Assembly: GCF_011516645.4 (NCBI RefSeq) | Contig: NZ_CP088285.1 | Span: 5,040,501-5,104,500 of the forward strand | From: Bradyrhizobium septentrionale | GTDB taxonomy: Bacteria > Pseudomonadota > Alphaproteobacteria > Rhizobiales > Xanthobacteraceae | Length of the DNA: 64,000 nt | Direction of reading: 5' to 3' | Shown: positions 24,967 through 33,107 of the stretch, piece by piece | Layout: the number at the start of each line of letters is the position of its first letter | Position numbering within the stretch: position 1 is the stretch's first letter | The notes under the pieces: generated by a model | Databases searched by the model: none | Told to the model about the DNA's origin: nothing | The model's input: only the letters and a program-made list of their open reading frames with translations | Made by a program: the position numbers and the translations under genes

Positions 24967-26124
24967 CTACAAAATCGCGTGCGGCAGAAACCGGGAGGTG
25001 TTGCCGGTGATCGGGTTCTCGTCCTCGCGGATCGACAGCCCGCACGGCGTGTGGTCGACCAGCCAGCTGCCGAGCACGGGGTACTGCCCGGAAAAATTCG
25101 GCAACGGCGCCAGCGCCTGGCGGATGAAGCCTTCGGCGCCGTAGGGGCCTTCCTCCGCGACCAGCGTAAGGCCGGCGCTGACCAGTTCGACGTTGGCGCC
25201 CTCGCGCGAATAGATCGGCTTGCGCACATAGGAGGTGCCGAGCTGAGCGGCCTGCGGGTCGTCCTCGAAATAGGCCGGCAGCAGATTGGGGTGGTTCGGG
25301 AACATCTCCCACAGCAGCGGCAGGATGCCCTTGTTGGACAGGATCGCCTTCCAGGGCGGCTCGATCCACTGCGTCGGCGCGGCCGCGAGATTCTTGCCGA
25401 ACGCATCGTGAAACATCCACTCCCACGGGTAGAGCTTGAACGCCAGCCTGATCGGGCATTCGTCGAGGTCGACGAACTGGCCGTCGTTGCGCAGCCCGAT
25501 CTGCTCGATGTCGAGCAGCGTGGTCTTCAGCCCGGCTTGCGCTGCGGTGTCTTCGAGATAGGCGAGCGTGCCGGCGTCCTCGGCGTTTCCGGTCAGGCCG
25601 GTGAGGTGCAGCGGGTGGGTCGCGCCGATCGTCTTCCAGGCCCCGATCAGTGCCTCGTGGATCGAGTTGAACTGGTCGGCGCGCTTCGGGATGATGTTGC
25701 GCGCGATCGCCTGTTCGAGCCAGGTCCATTGAAACACCGCCGCCTCGAAGATCGAGGTCGGCGTGTCGGCGTTGTATTCGAGCAGCTTTGCCGGGCCGCT
25801 GCCGCTGAATTTGAGGTCGAGCCGGCCGTACAGGCTCGGGTTCTTGCGGCGCCAGCTCACAGCGATCAGATCCCAGTACGCCTCGGGGATCTTCAGCCGG
25901 CGCAGATAGCGCTCGTCCTTGACCGCGCGGCCGGCGAGCTCGAGGCACATCGCGTCGATCTCGCCGGTCGGCGCTTCGATGTCGCGCTCGATCTCGTCCA
26001 ACGTGAAGGCGTAATAGGCACGCTCGTCCCAGTAACGTTCGCCGTCAATGCTGTGGAAGGTGAAGCCGGCGTTCTCGGCGGTCGTTTGCCAATCGTCGCG
26101 CTCGGGGCATGCGATGCGTTGCAT
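24967..26124 (-). CDS. Glutathionylspermidine synthase-like ATP-grasp protein
   Basis: From ATG 26124 the product is 385 residues, close to E. coli YjfC/YgiC. It has the GSP-synthase ATP-grasp features: RLDLKFSGSGPAKLLEYNAD near residue 85 (ligand loop), FKLYPWEWMFHDAFG, and KPIYSREGANVELV. It lacks the N-terminal amidase domain of E. coli Gsp. Substrates are not established for this YjfC-type branch. The frame reads further upstream into a palindromic repeat, so a longer start is unlikely. It is last in a yjfLMC-like operon. Confidence 0.85.
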   Translation of the reverse strand: MQRIACPERDDWQTTAENAGFTFHSIDGERYWDERAYYAFTLDEIERDIEAPTGEIDAMCLELAGRAVKDERYLRRLKIPEAYWDLIAVSWRRKNPSLYGRLDLKFSGSGPAKLLEYNADTPTSIFEAAVFQWTWLEQAIARNIIPKRADQFNSIHEALIGAWKTIGATHPLHLTGLTGNAEDAGTLAYLEDTAAQAGLKTTLLDIEQIGLRNDGQFVDLDECPIRLAFKLYPWEWMFHDAFGKNLAAAPTQWIEPPWKAILSNKGILPLLWEMFPNHPNLLPAYFEDDPQAAQLGTSYVRKPIYSREGANVELVSAGLTLVAEEGPYGAEGFIRQALAPLPNFSGQYPVLGSWLVDHTPCGLSIREDENPITGNTSRFLPHAIL

Positions 26125-26176
26125 GGGGTGGCCCGTGATCTTCACGACGCGTGTCAGCCTGGTGTCAGATTTGCTT

Positions 26177-26270
26177 GAGCATGATCTTCGCGCAAACGCT
26201 TCGCGTTTGTGGCGCGGAAAACCGGTGTCCACTTTGCGCTAACGCGGCCGTTCCGGTCCGGATCATGCTC
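26177..26270. repeat. Palindromic intergenic element (family C) with inner hairpin
   Basis: The outer ends GAGCATGATC and GATCATGCTC are inverted. The interior includes a CAAACGC-TTC-GCGTTTG hairpin and GGAAAACCGGTGTCCACTTT. It sits in the gap before the YjfC-like gene, within the presumed operon. Confidence 0.85.
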
Positions 26271-26491
26271 TAGCTTCCGCCATGCGAGGGATCGCCGTCG
26301 CCGAAGCGGGCGATGCTGCGCGGCGCGCCGCCGAAGCCGCCGGAGGGCGACAATTGCTCGGGCTTTCTCTTCTTCCTGTGCCCTGCATGGTGCTGGTGAC
26401 TGCGGGCCTGACCTGGCGTCAGGCCGATCGACGCCGCGCCGATCGCGACGCTTCCCATCAATTTCAGCCAGACGCGGCGCGAGCGTTTCAT
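26270..26491 (-). CDS. Small secreted protein of the yjfLMC-like operon
   Basis: From ATG 26491 the product is 73 residues: a basic, hydrophobic leader (MKRSRRVWLKLMGSVAIGAA, cleavage possibly after QARS) and a His/Lys-rich then Gly/Ser-rich mature part with GGFGGAPRSIARFGDGD. The GGFG segment echoes the end of DUF1190 proteins (YgiB/YjfM). It lies between the DUF1190-like gene and the YjfC-like gene on the same strand. Function unknown. Confidence 0.5.
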   Translation of the reverse strand: MKRSRRVWLKLMGSVAIGAASIGLTPGQARSHQHHAGHRKKRKPEQLSPSGGFGGAPRSIARFGDGDPSHGGS

Positions 26492-26593
26492 GGGCGCAAT
26501 CCCTGCCATTTGCGGAGCCGCGCCGAGTGTCCACCAGCCGGGATGGCCGGGCAAGCGAAAGCGCGATGACGCGCCGATGACACCACAAAATGC

Positions 26594-27028
26594 TCATCCG
26601 CCGCTGCCGAAGCCGAACGCATGCGCGAGCGAGCCGAAGCCGCCGCGGCTGACCGAGGAGCTCGACGACGAACTCGACGAGGATGACGAGCCGCCCGACG
26701 AGGAGCTGCTGCTGTAGAAGCTGCTGCGCGAGGAGCCGCCGCTGCTACCGCCCGAGCCTGACGACGAGCTGCGCGCCGTGCAATCGACGCCGGGTTGCGG
26801 GGGCATTGGCGCAGTGGTGCCCGGTGCGGTGACGCCCGGTGGTGGCGGCTGCACGGGCTGGCAATTCGGCCGCGGCATCAGCGCGTAGGCGCTGCCGCCG
26901 ACCGCGAGCGTGCCCATGATCAGCAGCGCGACATGGTTGGAGCGCTTGGAGGGTGGATCCGGCCGCGGCGGCACCGCCGGCACGACCGGCCGCCGCTTGC
27001 CGAAATCCGGGTTCGGTTTGCGCGCCAT
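26594..27028 (-). CDS. Ser-rich membrane protein, DUF1190/YjfM-like tail
   Basis: The 144-residue protein has a Pro-rich basic N-terminus, one transmembrane helix (NHVALLIMGTLAVGGSAYAL, about residues 31-51), a Pro-rich spacer and a Ser/Gly run of more than 40 residues, then VSRGGFGSLAHAFGFGSGG. The final SRGGFG block matches my memory of YgiB/YjfM (DUF1190), whose genes precede YgiC/YjfC in E. coli. Membrane-bound with the Ser-rich tail outside is the likely topology. The gene lies 15 bases after the DUF350 gene. Confidence 0.6.
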   Translation of the reverse strand: MARKPNPDFGKRRPVVPAVPPRPDPPSKRSNHVALLIMGTLAVGGSAYALMPRPNCQPVQPPPPGVTAPGTTAPMPPQPGVDCTARSSSSGSGGSSGGSSRSSFYSSSSSSGGSSSSSSSSSSSSVSRGGFGSLAHAFGFGSGG

Positions 27029-27043
27029 GGTTAGCTCATTGGC

Positions 27044-27448
27044 TCAGTAGATCATGCAGGCCGCGTTCAGCGCGCCTGCGGCCAGCGAGGACAACCCGAG
27101 CCAGATCGCCGGCGCGAGCTCGCCGGAGGCAATCCGCGCCGACAGGTTCGGCACCGGGATCTTCACGATGTAATAGACGATGATCTGCACGATCAGCGCG
27201 ATCATGCTCCAGATCAGGCAGTCGATCACATTGGCGGAGTGGGCGATGGCGCTGACCACCGGCAGCACGAAGCCGAGCAGGCTCAAGCCGAGCGCAATCG
27301 CCGCCGCCGGATCATTGTCGCGGATCAGCTGGAATTCGTCGTGTGGCGTGACGCGCGTATAGACGAAGAGGTAGGCGACCACGGCGATCAGTGCCGTGCA
27401 GAAATAGACCAGGAACGCCGGCAGGCCGGCGAGGGATTGCAGGATCAT
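27044..27448 (-). CDS. DUF350 (YjfL-like) membrane protein
   Basis: From ATG 27448 the product is 134 residues with four transmembrane helices at about residues 7-27, 45-67, 74-93 and 111-131. The DUF350 pattern is seen in ALIAVVAYLFVYTRVTPHDE, DNDPAAAIALGLSLLGFVLP and NVIDCLIWSMIALIVQ. YjfL in E. coli is DUF350 and is encoded just before YjfM and YjfC, as here. It is the first gene of the operon and is separated from ctrA by a terminator. Function unknown. Confidence 0.8.
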   Translation of the reverse strand: MILQSLAGLPAFLVYFCTALIAVVAYLFVYTRVTPHDEFQLIRDNDPAAAIALGLSLLGFVLPVVSAIAHSANVIDCLIWSMIALIVQIIVYYIVKIPVPNLSARIASGELAPAIWLGLSSLAAGALNAACMIY

Positions 27449-27540
27449 GTCGGGGCGGTCCGGGAGTTCGTCGGGATTCGCGCGAGGCAGGATTGCACGT
27501 TCCCTTGGTCTGCGCATGCCGGGAGCGGGTTCAATCCCAA

Positions 27541-27569
27541 ACAAAAACCCCGCCATTTGCGGCGGGGTT
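27541..27569 (-). terminator. Intrinsic terminator after ctrA
   Basis: On the minus strand AACCCCGCC pairs with GGCGGGGTT around a 6-base loop and is followed by a T-rich run. It lies 47 bases past the ctrA stop. Confidence 0.85.
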
Positions 27570-27615
27570 GAGGTCGGGAGGAGCGAACCTTGGGTTCGCT
27601 GCGGCGTCCGGAAGG

Positions 27616-28317
27616 TCAGGCGGGAATGCGCTCGTCGGCCTCGTGCGGCTCGCGCAGCACGTAGCCGCGGCCCCACACGGTCTCGATGAAGTTGCGGCCC
27701 TCGGAGGCGTTGGCGAGCTTCTTGCGCAGCTTGCAGATGAAGACGTCGATGATCTTCAGCTCCGGCTCGTCCATGCCGCCGTAGAGATGGTTGAGGAACA
27801 TTTCCTTGGTGAGCGTGGTGCCCTTGCGGAGCGAGAGCAGCTCCAGCATCTGGTATTCCTTGCCGGTCAGATGCACGCGCTGGCCGCCGACCTCGACCGT
27901 CTTGGTGTCGAGATTGACCACGAGATCGCCGGTCTGGATGACCGACTGGGCGTGACCCTTGGAGCGGCGCACGATCGCGTGGATGCGGGCGACCAACTCG
28001 TCCTTGTGGAAGGGCTTGGTCATGTAATCGTCGGCGCCGACGCCGAGACCCTTGACCTTGTCCTCGATGCCGGCGAGGCCGGAGAGGATCAGAATGGGAG
28101 TCTTGATCTTCGAGACCCGGAGCTGCTTCAGCACATCATAACCGGACATGTCGGGCAGGTTGAGGTCGAGCAGGATGATGTCGTAGTCGTAAAGCTTGCC
28201 GAGATCGACGCCTTCTTCACCGAGATCCGTCGTGTAGACGTTGAAACTCTCGGATTTGAGCATCAATTCGATCGACTGCGCGACGGCGCTATCATCTTCA
28301 ATCAGCAAAACGCGCAT
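27616..28317 (-). CDS. ctrA: Cell-cycle response regulator CtrA
   Basis: The 233-residue OmpR/PhoB-type regulator has a receiver with Asp9-Asp10 and phospho-accepting Asp51 ([20 protein letters not shown]). It also has a winged-helix output domain with the highly conserved [20 protein letters not shown] and [20 protein letters not shown]. These blocks are diagnostic of CtrA. It controls flagellar, chemotaxis and cell-cycle genes and receives phosphate from ChpT. The C-terminus is slightly extended and charged. It is transcribed divergently from fliI; the shared region carries many CcrM sites. Confidence 0.95.
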   Translation of the reverse strand: MRVLLIEDDSAVAQSIELMLKSESFNVYTTDLGEEGVDLGKLYDYDIILLDLNLPDMSGYDVLKQLRVSKIKTPILILSGLAGIEDKVKGLGVGADDYMTKPFHKDELVARIHAIVRRSKGHAQSVIQTGDLVVNLDTKTVEVGGQRVHLTGKEYQMLELLSLRKGTTLTKEMFLNHLYGGMDEPELKIIDVFICKLRKKLANASEGRNFIETVWGRGYVLREPHEADERIPA

Positions 28318-28682
28318 GCCAGTCCCCTATAGTCGCCGCTCCGGGCGTCAGGTCGGCCGCACTTGCGGCACTCAAAACGCCTTTGAACAACTGATTCGGA
28401 TCCTGACGAGATATGGTTAACAAAAACTGATTCCTTCACGCAAGCTCTAACCGTGCAATTTTTGTCGAATCGCCCTAAGATATTGCGTAGAAGTAGGTTT
28501 TCCTAACCGCGCTCGTTCAGATTCCAGATTAAGAGGCGGGCCTAACCGACTCTCGCGACTCGCCCTTCTTCTGATGGGCAAGCGACCTCAGTCACCAAAG
28601 ACAGTGACGCAATGATTAATGATGCGGGTAAACACGAAGTTAAGCGGCTGGAGCAAAATCGCGGAAACTTAAGGTTTTCGCA
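28318..28682. promoter_or_regulatory. ctrA-fliI divergent promoter region with six GANTC sites
   Basis: CcrM-type GANTC sites occur at 28393, 28429, 28467, 28520, 28548 and 28557 (first base of each), all within 169 bases on the ctrA side. In Caulobacter a GANTC site in the ctrA P1 promoter ties transcription to methylation state. The region is AT-richer than its surroundings, and has TTAA half-sites near 28418, 28617, 28640 and 28671 but no full TTAA-N7-TTAA. Confidence 0.6.
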
Positions 28683-30008
28683 ATGAAGGCGCTCGCGGAG
28701 CAGATCGGCGACATCGACGGCGTCAATATTTATGGCCGTGTGGTCGGCGTTCGCGGGCTCATGGTCGAGATCGCGGGGCCCATTCACGCGATGTCGGTCG
28801 GCGCCCGCATCGTGATCGATGTCGGTGCAGGCCGCTTCATCCCGGCCGAGGTGATCGGCTTCTCCGGCGAGAACGCGGTGGTGATGCCGTTCGGCGGGCT
28901 CGAGGGTGTCAGGCGCGGTTGCCGCGCCGTCATCGCCAATGCGGCGAGCCAGGTGCGGCCGTCGCCGGCCTGGCTCGGCCGCGTCGTCAACGCGATGGGC
29001 GAACCGATCGACGGCAAGGGCCCGCTGCCGCAGGGCGCCTCACCGATGTCCTACCGCAACTCGCCGCCCCCTGCGCATTCGCGCAAGCGGGTCGGTCCGC
29101 CGCTCGATCTCGGCGTGCGCGGCCTCAATACCTTCCTGACCTGCTGCCGCGGCCAGCGCCTCGGCATCTTCGCCGGCTCCGGCGTCGGCAAGTCGGTGCT
29201 GCTGTCGATGCTGGCGCGCAATGTCGATGCCGCGATCTCGGTAATCGGGCTGATCGGCGAACGCGGCCGCGAGGTGCAGGAATTCCTCCAGGAAGACCTC
29301 GGCGAGGAGGGGCTGGCGCGCTCGGTCGTGGTGGTCGCGACCTCGGACGAGCCGGCGCTGATGCGGCGCCAGGCGGCCTATCTGACGCTCGCCATCGCGG
29401 AGTATTTCCGCGACGAGGAGCAGGATGTGCTGTGCCTGATGGACTCGGTGACGCGCTTTGCGATGGCGCAACGCGAGATCGGCCTCTCGGCCGGCGAGCC
29501 GCCGACCGCCAAGGGCTACACGCCGACCGTGTTCACCGAGCTGCCGAAGCTGTTGGAGCGGGCCGGCCCGGGCACCGGCGACGGCACTATCACCGCGATC
29601 TTCACCGTGCTGGTCGACGGCGACGACCACAATGAGCCGATCGCGGACGCGGTGCGCGGCATCCTCGATGGTCATATTGTAATGCAGCGGGCGATCGCCG
29701 AGCGCGGCCGCTACCCCGCGGTCAACATCCTCAAGTCGGTCTCGCGCACCATGCCGAAGTCGGCCGATCCGAACTTCCTGCCCTACATCAACAAGGCGCG
29801 GCAGGTGATGGCGACCTATGCCGACATGGAGGAATTGATCCGGCTCGGGGCCTACCGGCCGGGTTCCAGCCCCGAGGTCGACGAGGCGATCCGGCTGCAT
29901 GAGCCGCTCGAGGCCTACCTGCGCCAGGCCAAGGAGGAGGCGACCAGCCTTGGCGACGGCTACCGGCAACTCGCTCAAATCCTGTCGGGTTTGGAAACGG
30001 AACGCTAA
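28683..30008 (+). CDS. fliI: Flagellar export ATPase FliI
   Basis: The 441-residue F1-type ATPase has an N-terminal beta-barrel domain, Walker A AGSGVGKS at 164-171, the segment [20 protein letters not shown], Walker [11 protein letters not shown] and the FliI-type C-terminus. The length is normal for FliI. It drives export of flagellar subunits at the base of the motor together with FliH and FlhA. It is followed by fliJ after 108 bases. Confidence 0.94.
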   Translation: MKALAEQIGDIDGVNIYGRVVGVRGLMVEIAGPIHAMSVGARIVIDVGAGRFIPAEVIGFSGENAVVMPFGGLEGVRRGCRAVIANAASQVRPSPAWLGRVVNAMGEPIDGKGPLPQGASPMSYRNSPPPAHSRKRVGPPLDLGVRGLNTFLTCCRGQRLGIFAGSGVGKSVLLSMLARNVDAAISVIGLIGERGREVQEFLQEDLGEEGLARSVVVVATSDEPALMRRQAAYLTLAIAEYFRDEEQDVLCLMDSVTRFAMAQREIGLSAGEPPTAKGYTPTVFTELPKLLERAGPGTGDGTITAIFTVLVDGDDHNEPIADAVRGILDGHIVMQRAIAERGRYPAVNILKSVSRTMPKSADPNFLPYINKARQVMATYADMEELIRLGAYRPGSSPEVDEAIRLHEPLEAYLRQAKEEATSLGDGYRQLAQILSGLETER

Positions 30009-30116
30009 CTTTGTCAGGCCATCATCTCCGGCACACCATAGCTATGCCGGCGGGGCCCAGGGGGGAGCCGGTTCTGTCCCGCGTTCAGAATTGGGACTTC
30101 TGGGGAGTATGAGTCG

Positions 30117-30536
30117 ATGAAGTCACGTGAAACGCTGATCCGCCTGAAGAAGTTTCAGGTCGATGAAAAGCGCCGTCGGGTTACCCAGATCGAAGGCATG
30201 ATCGCCGACTTCCAGCGCATGTCCGTCGAACTCGAGCGCGAGATCCAGACCGAACAGGAGCGCGCCGGGATCAACGACCCCACGCACTTCGCCTATCCGA
30301 CCTATGCCAAGGCCGCGATCCAGCGCCGCGAGAACCTGACCCGCTCGGCCGACGAACTGCGCGCCCAACTCGACGACGCCAAGGCGCTGCTGTCGGAGGC
30401 CTTCGAGGAGCTGAAGAAGGTCGAGCTGCTCGACGAGCGCGACCAGGCGCGCGAACGCGCGGAGGAGAGCGCCCGCGAGCAGGCCGACATGGATTCGATC
30501 GGCCTGATGCGGGCCCGTCTCGGCGTCATCGCCTGA
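30117..30536 (+). CDS. fliJ: Flagellar export chaperone FliJ
   Basis: The 139-residue protein is almost wholly helical and charged (ETLIRLKKFQVDEKRRRVTQ, then IQRRENLTRSADELRAQLDD), matching the antiparallel coiled coil of FliJ, which sits in the centre of the FliI ring. Position directly after fliI supports the call. It is followed by a strong terminator. Confidence 0.88.
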   Translation: MKSRETLIRLKKFQVDEKRRRVTQIEGMIADFQRMSVELEREIQTEQERAGINDPTHFAYPTYAKAAIQRRENLTRSADELRAQLDDAKALLSEAFEELKKVELLDERDQARERAEESAREQADMDSIGLMRARLGVIA

Positions 30537-30565
30537 TATCTCGCTCCTCCGCTGACCAGATTGAG

Positions 30566-30592
30566 AGCCCGGGCCGATCGCCCGGGCTTTTT
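30566..30592 (+). terminator. Intrinsic terminator after fliIJ
   Basis: AGCCCGGG pairs with CCCGGGCT around 7 bases, followed by five T. It lies 30 bases past the fliJ stop. Confidence 0.88.
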
Positions 30593-30747
30593 GTTGGGCG
30601 CTGTCCACAAGCGGGCCACTTGGCGCCCACTTGGCGGATCGTGGTGTCCCAAAATATGCTACCACCGGTCCGGACCGGACGATCGGCGGCACGGTGGCAA
30701 TGAGGCGATGGGGGATGCAGGCTTGATGCAGGCTTGGGGGGCGCAAG

Positions 30748-31293
30748 ATGCTGACGCCGGCTGAGCTGGTCTGGCTGATCGCCGCCGTTGCGAGGGGGGA
30801 CGAGGCCGCCTTTGAGCGGCTGTACGCCGCGACCCGCGCGAAACTCTTCGGCGTTGTGCTCCGTATCTTGCGGCGACAGGACCTCGCAGAGGAGGTCATT
30901 CAGGAGGCTTACGTCAAGATCTGGAACAGCGCCGGGCAGTTCAACCCAGCCCTGTCGTCGCCGATCACGTGGATGACGTCGATCGCGCGCAACCGCGCCA
31001 TCGACGTCGTGCGCAAGCGAGGCGAGTCCTCGCTGGAAGATGAGCCGGCCGCGATGGAAGTCGCCGCCGACTCACCCGATCCGCTGGCGCGACGGGAAAT
31101 GACGGAAGAGTTGAAACGGTTGTTGGAGTGCGTCGGTCGTCTGGAGCCGGATCGTCAGAAGCTCGTGCTGCTCGCCTATTACAACGGCTGGAGCCGCGAA
31201 CAGCTCGCCGCAAAGTTCGAGACGCCGGTGAACACGGTGAAGACCTGGCTGCGCCGCAGCCTGATGGATATCCGGGAGTGTCTTGGACTCTGA
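30748..31293 (+). CDS. ECF RNA polymerase sigma factor (SigK-like)
   Basis: The 181-residue protein has sigma region 2 (FERLYAATRAKLFGVVLRIL, with EEVIQEAYVKIWNSA and SPITWMTSIARNRAIDVVRK) and region 4 (LLAYYNGWSREQLAAKFETP then VNTVKTWLRRSL). There is no C-terminal extension. The next gene, starting 3 bases after its stop, encodes the likely anti-sigma factor, the arrangement seen for SigK/RskA-type pairs. The inducing signal is not evident. Confidence 0.9.
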   Translation: MLTPAELVWLIAAVARGDEAAFERLYAATRAKLFGVVLRILRRQDLAEEVIQEAYVKIWNSAGQFNPALSSPITWMTSIARNRAIDVVRKRGESSLEDEPAAMEVAADSPDPLARREMTEELKRLLECVGRLEPDRQKLVLLAYYNGWSREQLAAKFETPVNTVKTWLRRSLMDIRECLGL

Positions 31294-31296
31294 TTG

Positions 31297-32262
31297 ATGG
31301 CCATTAGCGAAGACCATATCGCGCTCGCCGCGGAATATGCGCTCGGTACGCTCGACGCCGAGGAGCGCGCGCAGGTCGAGACCATGATGGCCGTCGACGC
31401 CGAGTTCGCAGCCCTCGTACAGGCCTGGGAGTTCAGGCTCGGGCCGCTCAACCAGATGGTTGGCTCGGTCGAGCCGCGCCCGGTGGTCTGGGACAACATC
31501 AAGGCGGCGATCGGCCATGCGAGCGCGCCGCTTGTGCTGCCCGAGCCGCCGGCCGCGACGGTGACGCCGCCGCCGCCGCGGCCGATCATGGACGATTCCG
31601 AGTTCGGCTCGGCGTTCGATCCGGACGAGCCGCAGCAGCCGCGGGCGATACCGCAGCCAACCGAGATCCGGCGGCCACGGGTCAGCTTCGGTGACAGCAA
31701 CGTGGTCGCGCTGACGAGCCGCGTGAAGCGCTGGCGCGGCATTGCGTCGGCTGCGACTGCGATCGCTGCCGCGCTGCTGGTGACGCTCAGCCTGCAGATC
31801 TTCCGGCCCGATGCCTTGCCGAACGCGATCCGGCCGAAGCCGCGCATCCAGACCGTGGAAGTGAAAACGCCGGCGCCGGCATTCGCGCCGTCCGCGCAAT
31901 ATGTCGCGCTGTTGCAGGGGCAGAATGGCGGGCCCGCCTTCATCCTCACCATCGACGGCGCGACCAAGAACTTCACGGTCCGCAAGGTCGTCGCCGCGTC
32001 GGAGCCCGGCAAGAGTTTTGAGCTCTGGCTGATCTCCGACAAGCTGCCGCAGCCGCGCTCGCTCGGCGTGATCGGCGCCGATGATTTCACCGCGCGCCCG
32101 GTGTTGTCGGGCTACGATCCCGACGTGATCAATGGCGCCACCTACGCCGTGACCGTCGAGCAGTCCGGCGGTTCGCCGAATGGCCAGCCGACCTCGGCAC
32201 CGATCTTCACCGGGAAGCTGATCGAGACCGTGCCGCCCGCGCCGGGTTCGACGCCGCGGTAA
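31297..32262 (+). CDS. Membrane anti-sigma factor (RskA-type)
   Basis: ATG 31297 is chosen over the TTG at 31294. The 321-residue product starts with a sigma-binding helical region (DHIALAAEYALGTLDAEERA then QVETMM), without the His-x3-Cys-x2-Cys zinc motif. A Pro-rich linker, one transmembrane helix (GIASAATAIAAALLVTLSLQ, about residues 147-167) and an RskA C-terminal periplasmic domain (GPAFILTIDGATKNFTV, KSFELWLISD) follow. It should hold the cognate sigma factor at the membrane until a signal releases it. Translation is likely coupled to the sigma gene. Confidence 0.87.
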   Translation: MAISEDHIALAAEYALGTLDAEERAQVETMMAVDAEFAALVQAWEFRLGPLNQMVGSVEPRPVVWDNIKAAIGHASAPLVLPEPPAATVTPPPPRPIMDDSEFGSAFDPDEPQQPRAIPQPTEIRRPRVSFGDSNVVALTSRVKRWRGIASAATAIAAALLVTLSLQIFRPDALPNAIRPKPRIQTVEVKTPAPAFAPSAQYVALLQGQNGGPAFILTIDGATKNFTVRKVVAASEPGKSFELWLISDKLPQPRSLGVIGADDFTARPVLSGYDPDVINGATYAVTVEQSGGSPNGQPTSAPIFTGKLIETVPPAPGSTPR

Positions 32263-32288
32263 GAGCCCGGCGCAATATCGGTGTTCTC

Positions 32289-32380
32289 CGTCATGGCCGG
32301 GCTCGTCCCGGCCATCCACGTCTTTGGCCCGCCGAGGTGAGCAAGACGTGGATGCCCCGGACAAGCCCGGGCATGACGAG
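32289..32380. repeat. Palindromic intergenic element (family D)
   Basis: CGTCATGGCCGGGCTCGTCC at the left is broadly mirrored by CCGGGCATGACG at the right, with ATCCACGTCTT and AAGACGTGGAT as perfect inner arms. It follows the anti-sigma gene. Confidence 0.8.
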
Positions 32381-32449
32381 TTGAAGTGTTCTTGCCGGTT
32401 CAGCGATCAGCACAATCTCGAACGACGCTGTTGCCATCCGCACAAAAAG

Positions 32450-32476
32450 AAAACGCCCGTGGGGAGCGGGCGTTTT
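32450..32476. terminator. Bidirectional intrinsic terminator
   Basis: AAAACGCCCG pairs with CGGGCGTTTT around a 7-base loop. It can serve the sigma/anti-sigma operon on the plus strand and the small 32590-32790 gene on the minus strand. Confidence 0.8.
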
Positions 32477-32589
32477 CGGTAGTCAACTTGGGGGTAGTTG
32501 GGGGTCTTAAATATCCACGCAGCGACTTTGGGGGGCTGTAAAGAACACTACGTGAATTCGTGAAACTCTCCTGTTAGCGAGCGAACTGA

Positions 32590-32790
32590 TCAGCGGACCA
32601 GCGAGTTGCTCGAGCTTGTGATCGCGACCGGCTTGCCGGCCTTCATGACACGCGCCGTCTGCGTATAACCGTCATCCGACGAATTGTGCGCCGCGATGCC
32701 GAAACCGGCGACCAGGATACCGGCGAACAACGCCACGACCACAATCTTCAGGTGCGTCATACGATCGGCGCTGTAGATCGAGTGGTTCAT
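32590..32790 (-). CDS. Small single-pass membrane protein
   Basis: The 66-residue protein follows a good AGGAG box. One hydrophobic helix (HLKIVVVALFAGILVAGFGI, residues 13-32) is followed by a polar tail ending in AITSSSNSLVR. I recall close relatives in Bradyrhizobium genomes annotated only as hypothetical. Topology is probably N-in with a periplasmic tail. It is a single gene next to a bidirectional terminator. Confidence 0.6.
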   Translation of the reverse strand: MNHSIYSADRMTHLKIVVVALFAGILVAGFGIAAHNSSDDGYTQTARVMKAGKPVAITSSSNSLVR

Positions 32791-33107
32791 GGAAGTCTCC
32801 TGCCGCCTTCCTGCTCTGTAAATCTGTCGGACTGGTCTGATGCCCGGTTCAACGTCTCGCGCCCCACTAACGTAGGATTTGACGTTTCCGTTCCCTAGAG
32901 GCCATCACAAGGGCGTGATTAGACGTGATCCGACGCGATCAAAACTCGCCTCCAGCACCCGAAAATAACATTAACTGCACGTAATATCAGTAGCTTGCTC
33001 GAATGCCGGGTGGCAATCACCAAGATAGGGCCGTTTCGGGCGGTTCCACACAAATCAGTTGCCTGTGGCGAGAAAACACAGGCGAAAACGCGAATGATTT
33101 GCTCGCG

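Noticed and set aside
28683..28700. A full CtrA site in the ctrA-fliI region
   Set aside because: Several TTAA half-sites are present but none are spaced as TTAA-N7-TTAA.
31072..32364. A 430-codon minus-strand frame over the sigma/anti-sigma pair
   Set aside because: Shadow of two well-supported plus-strand genes; it also reads through a palindromic repeat.
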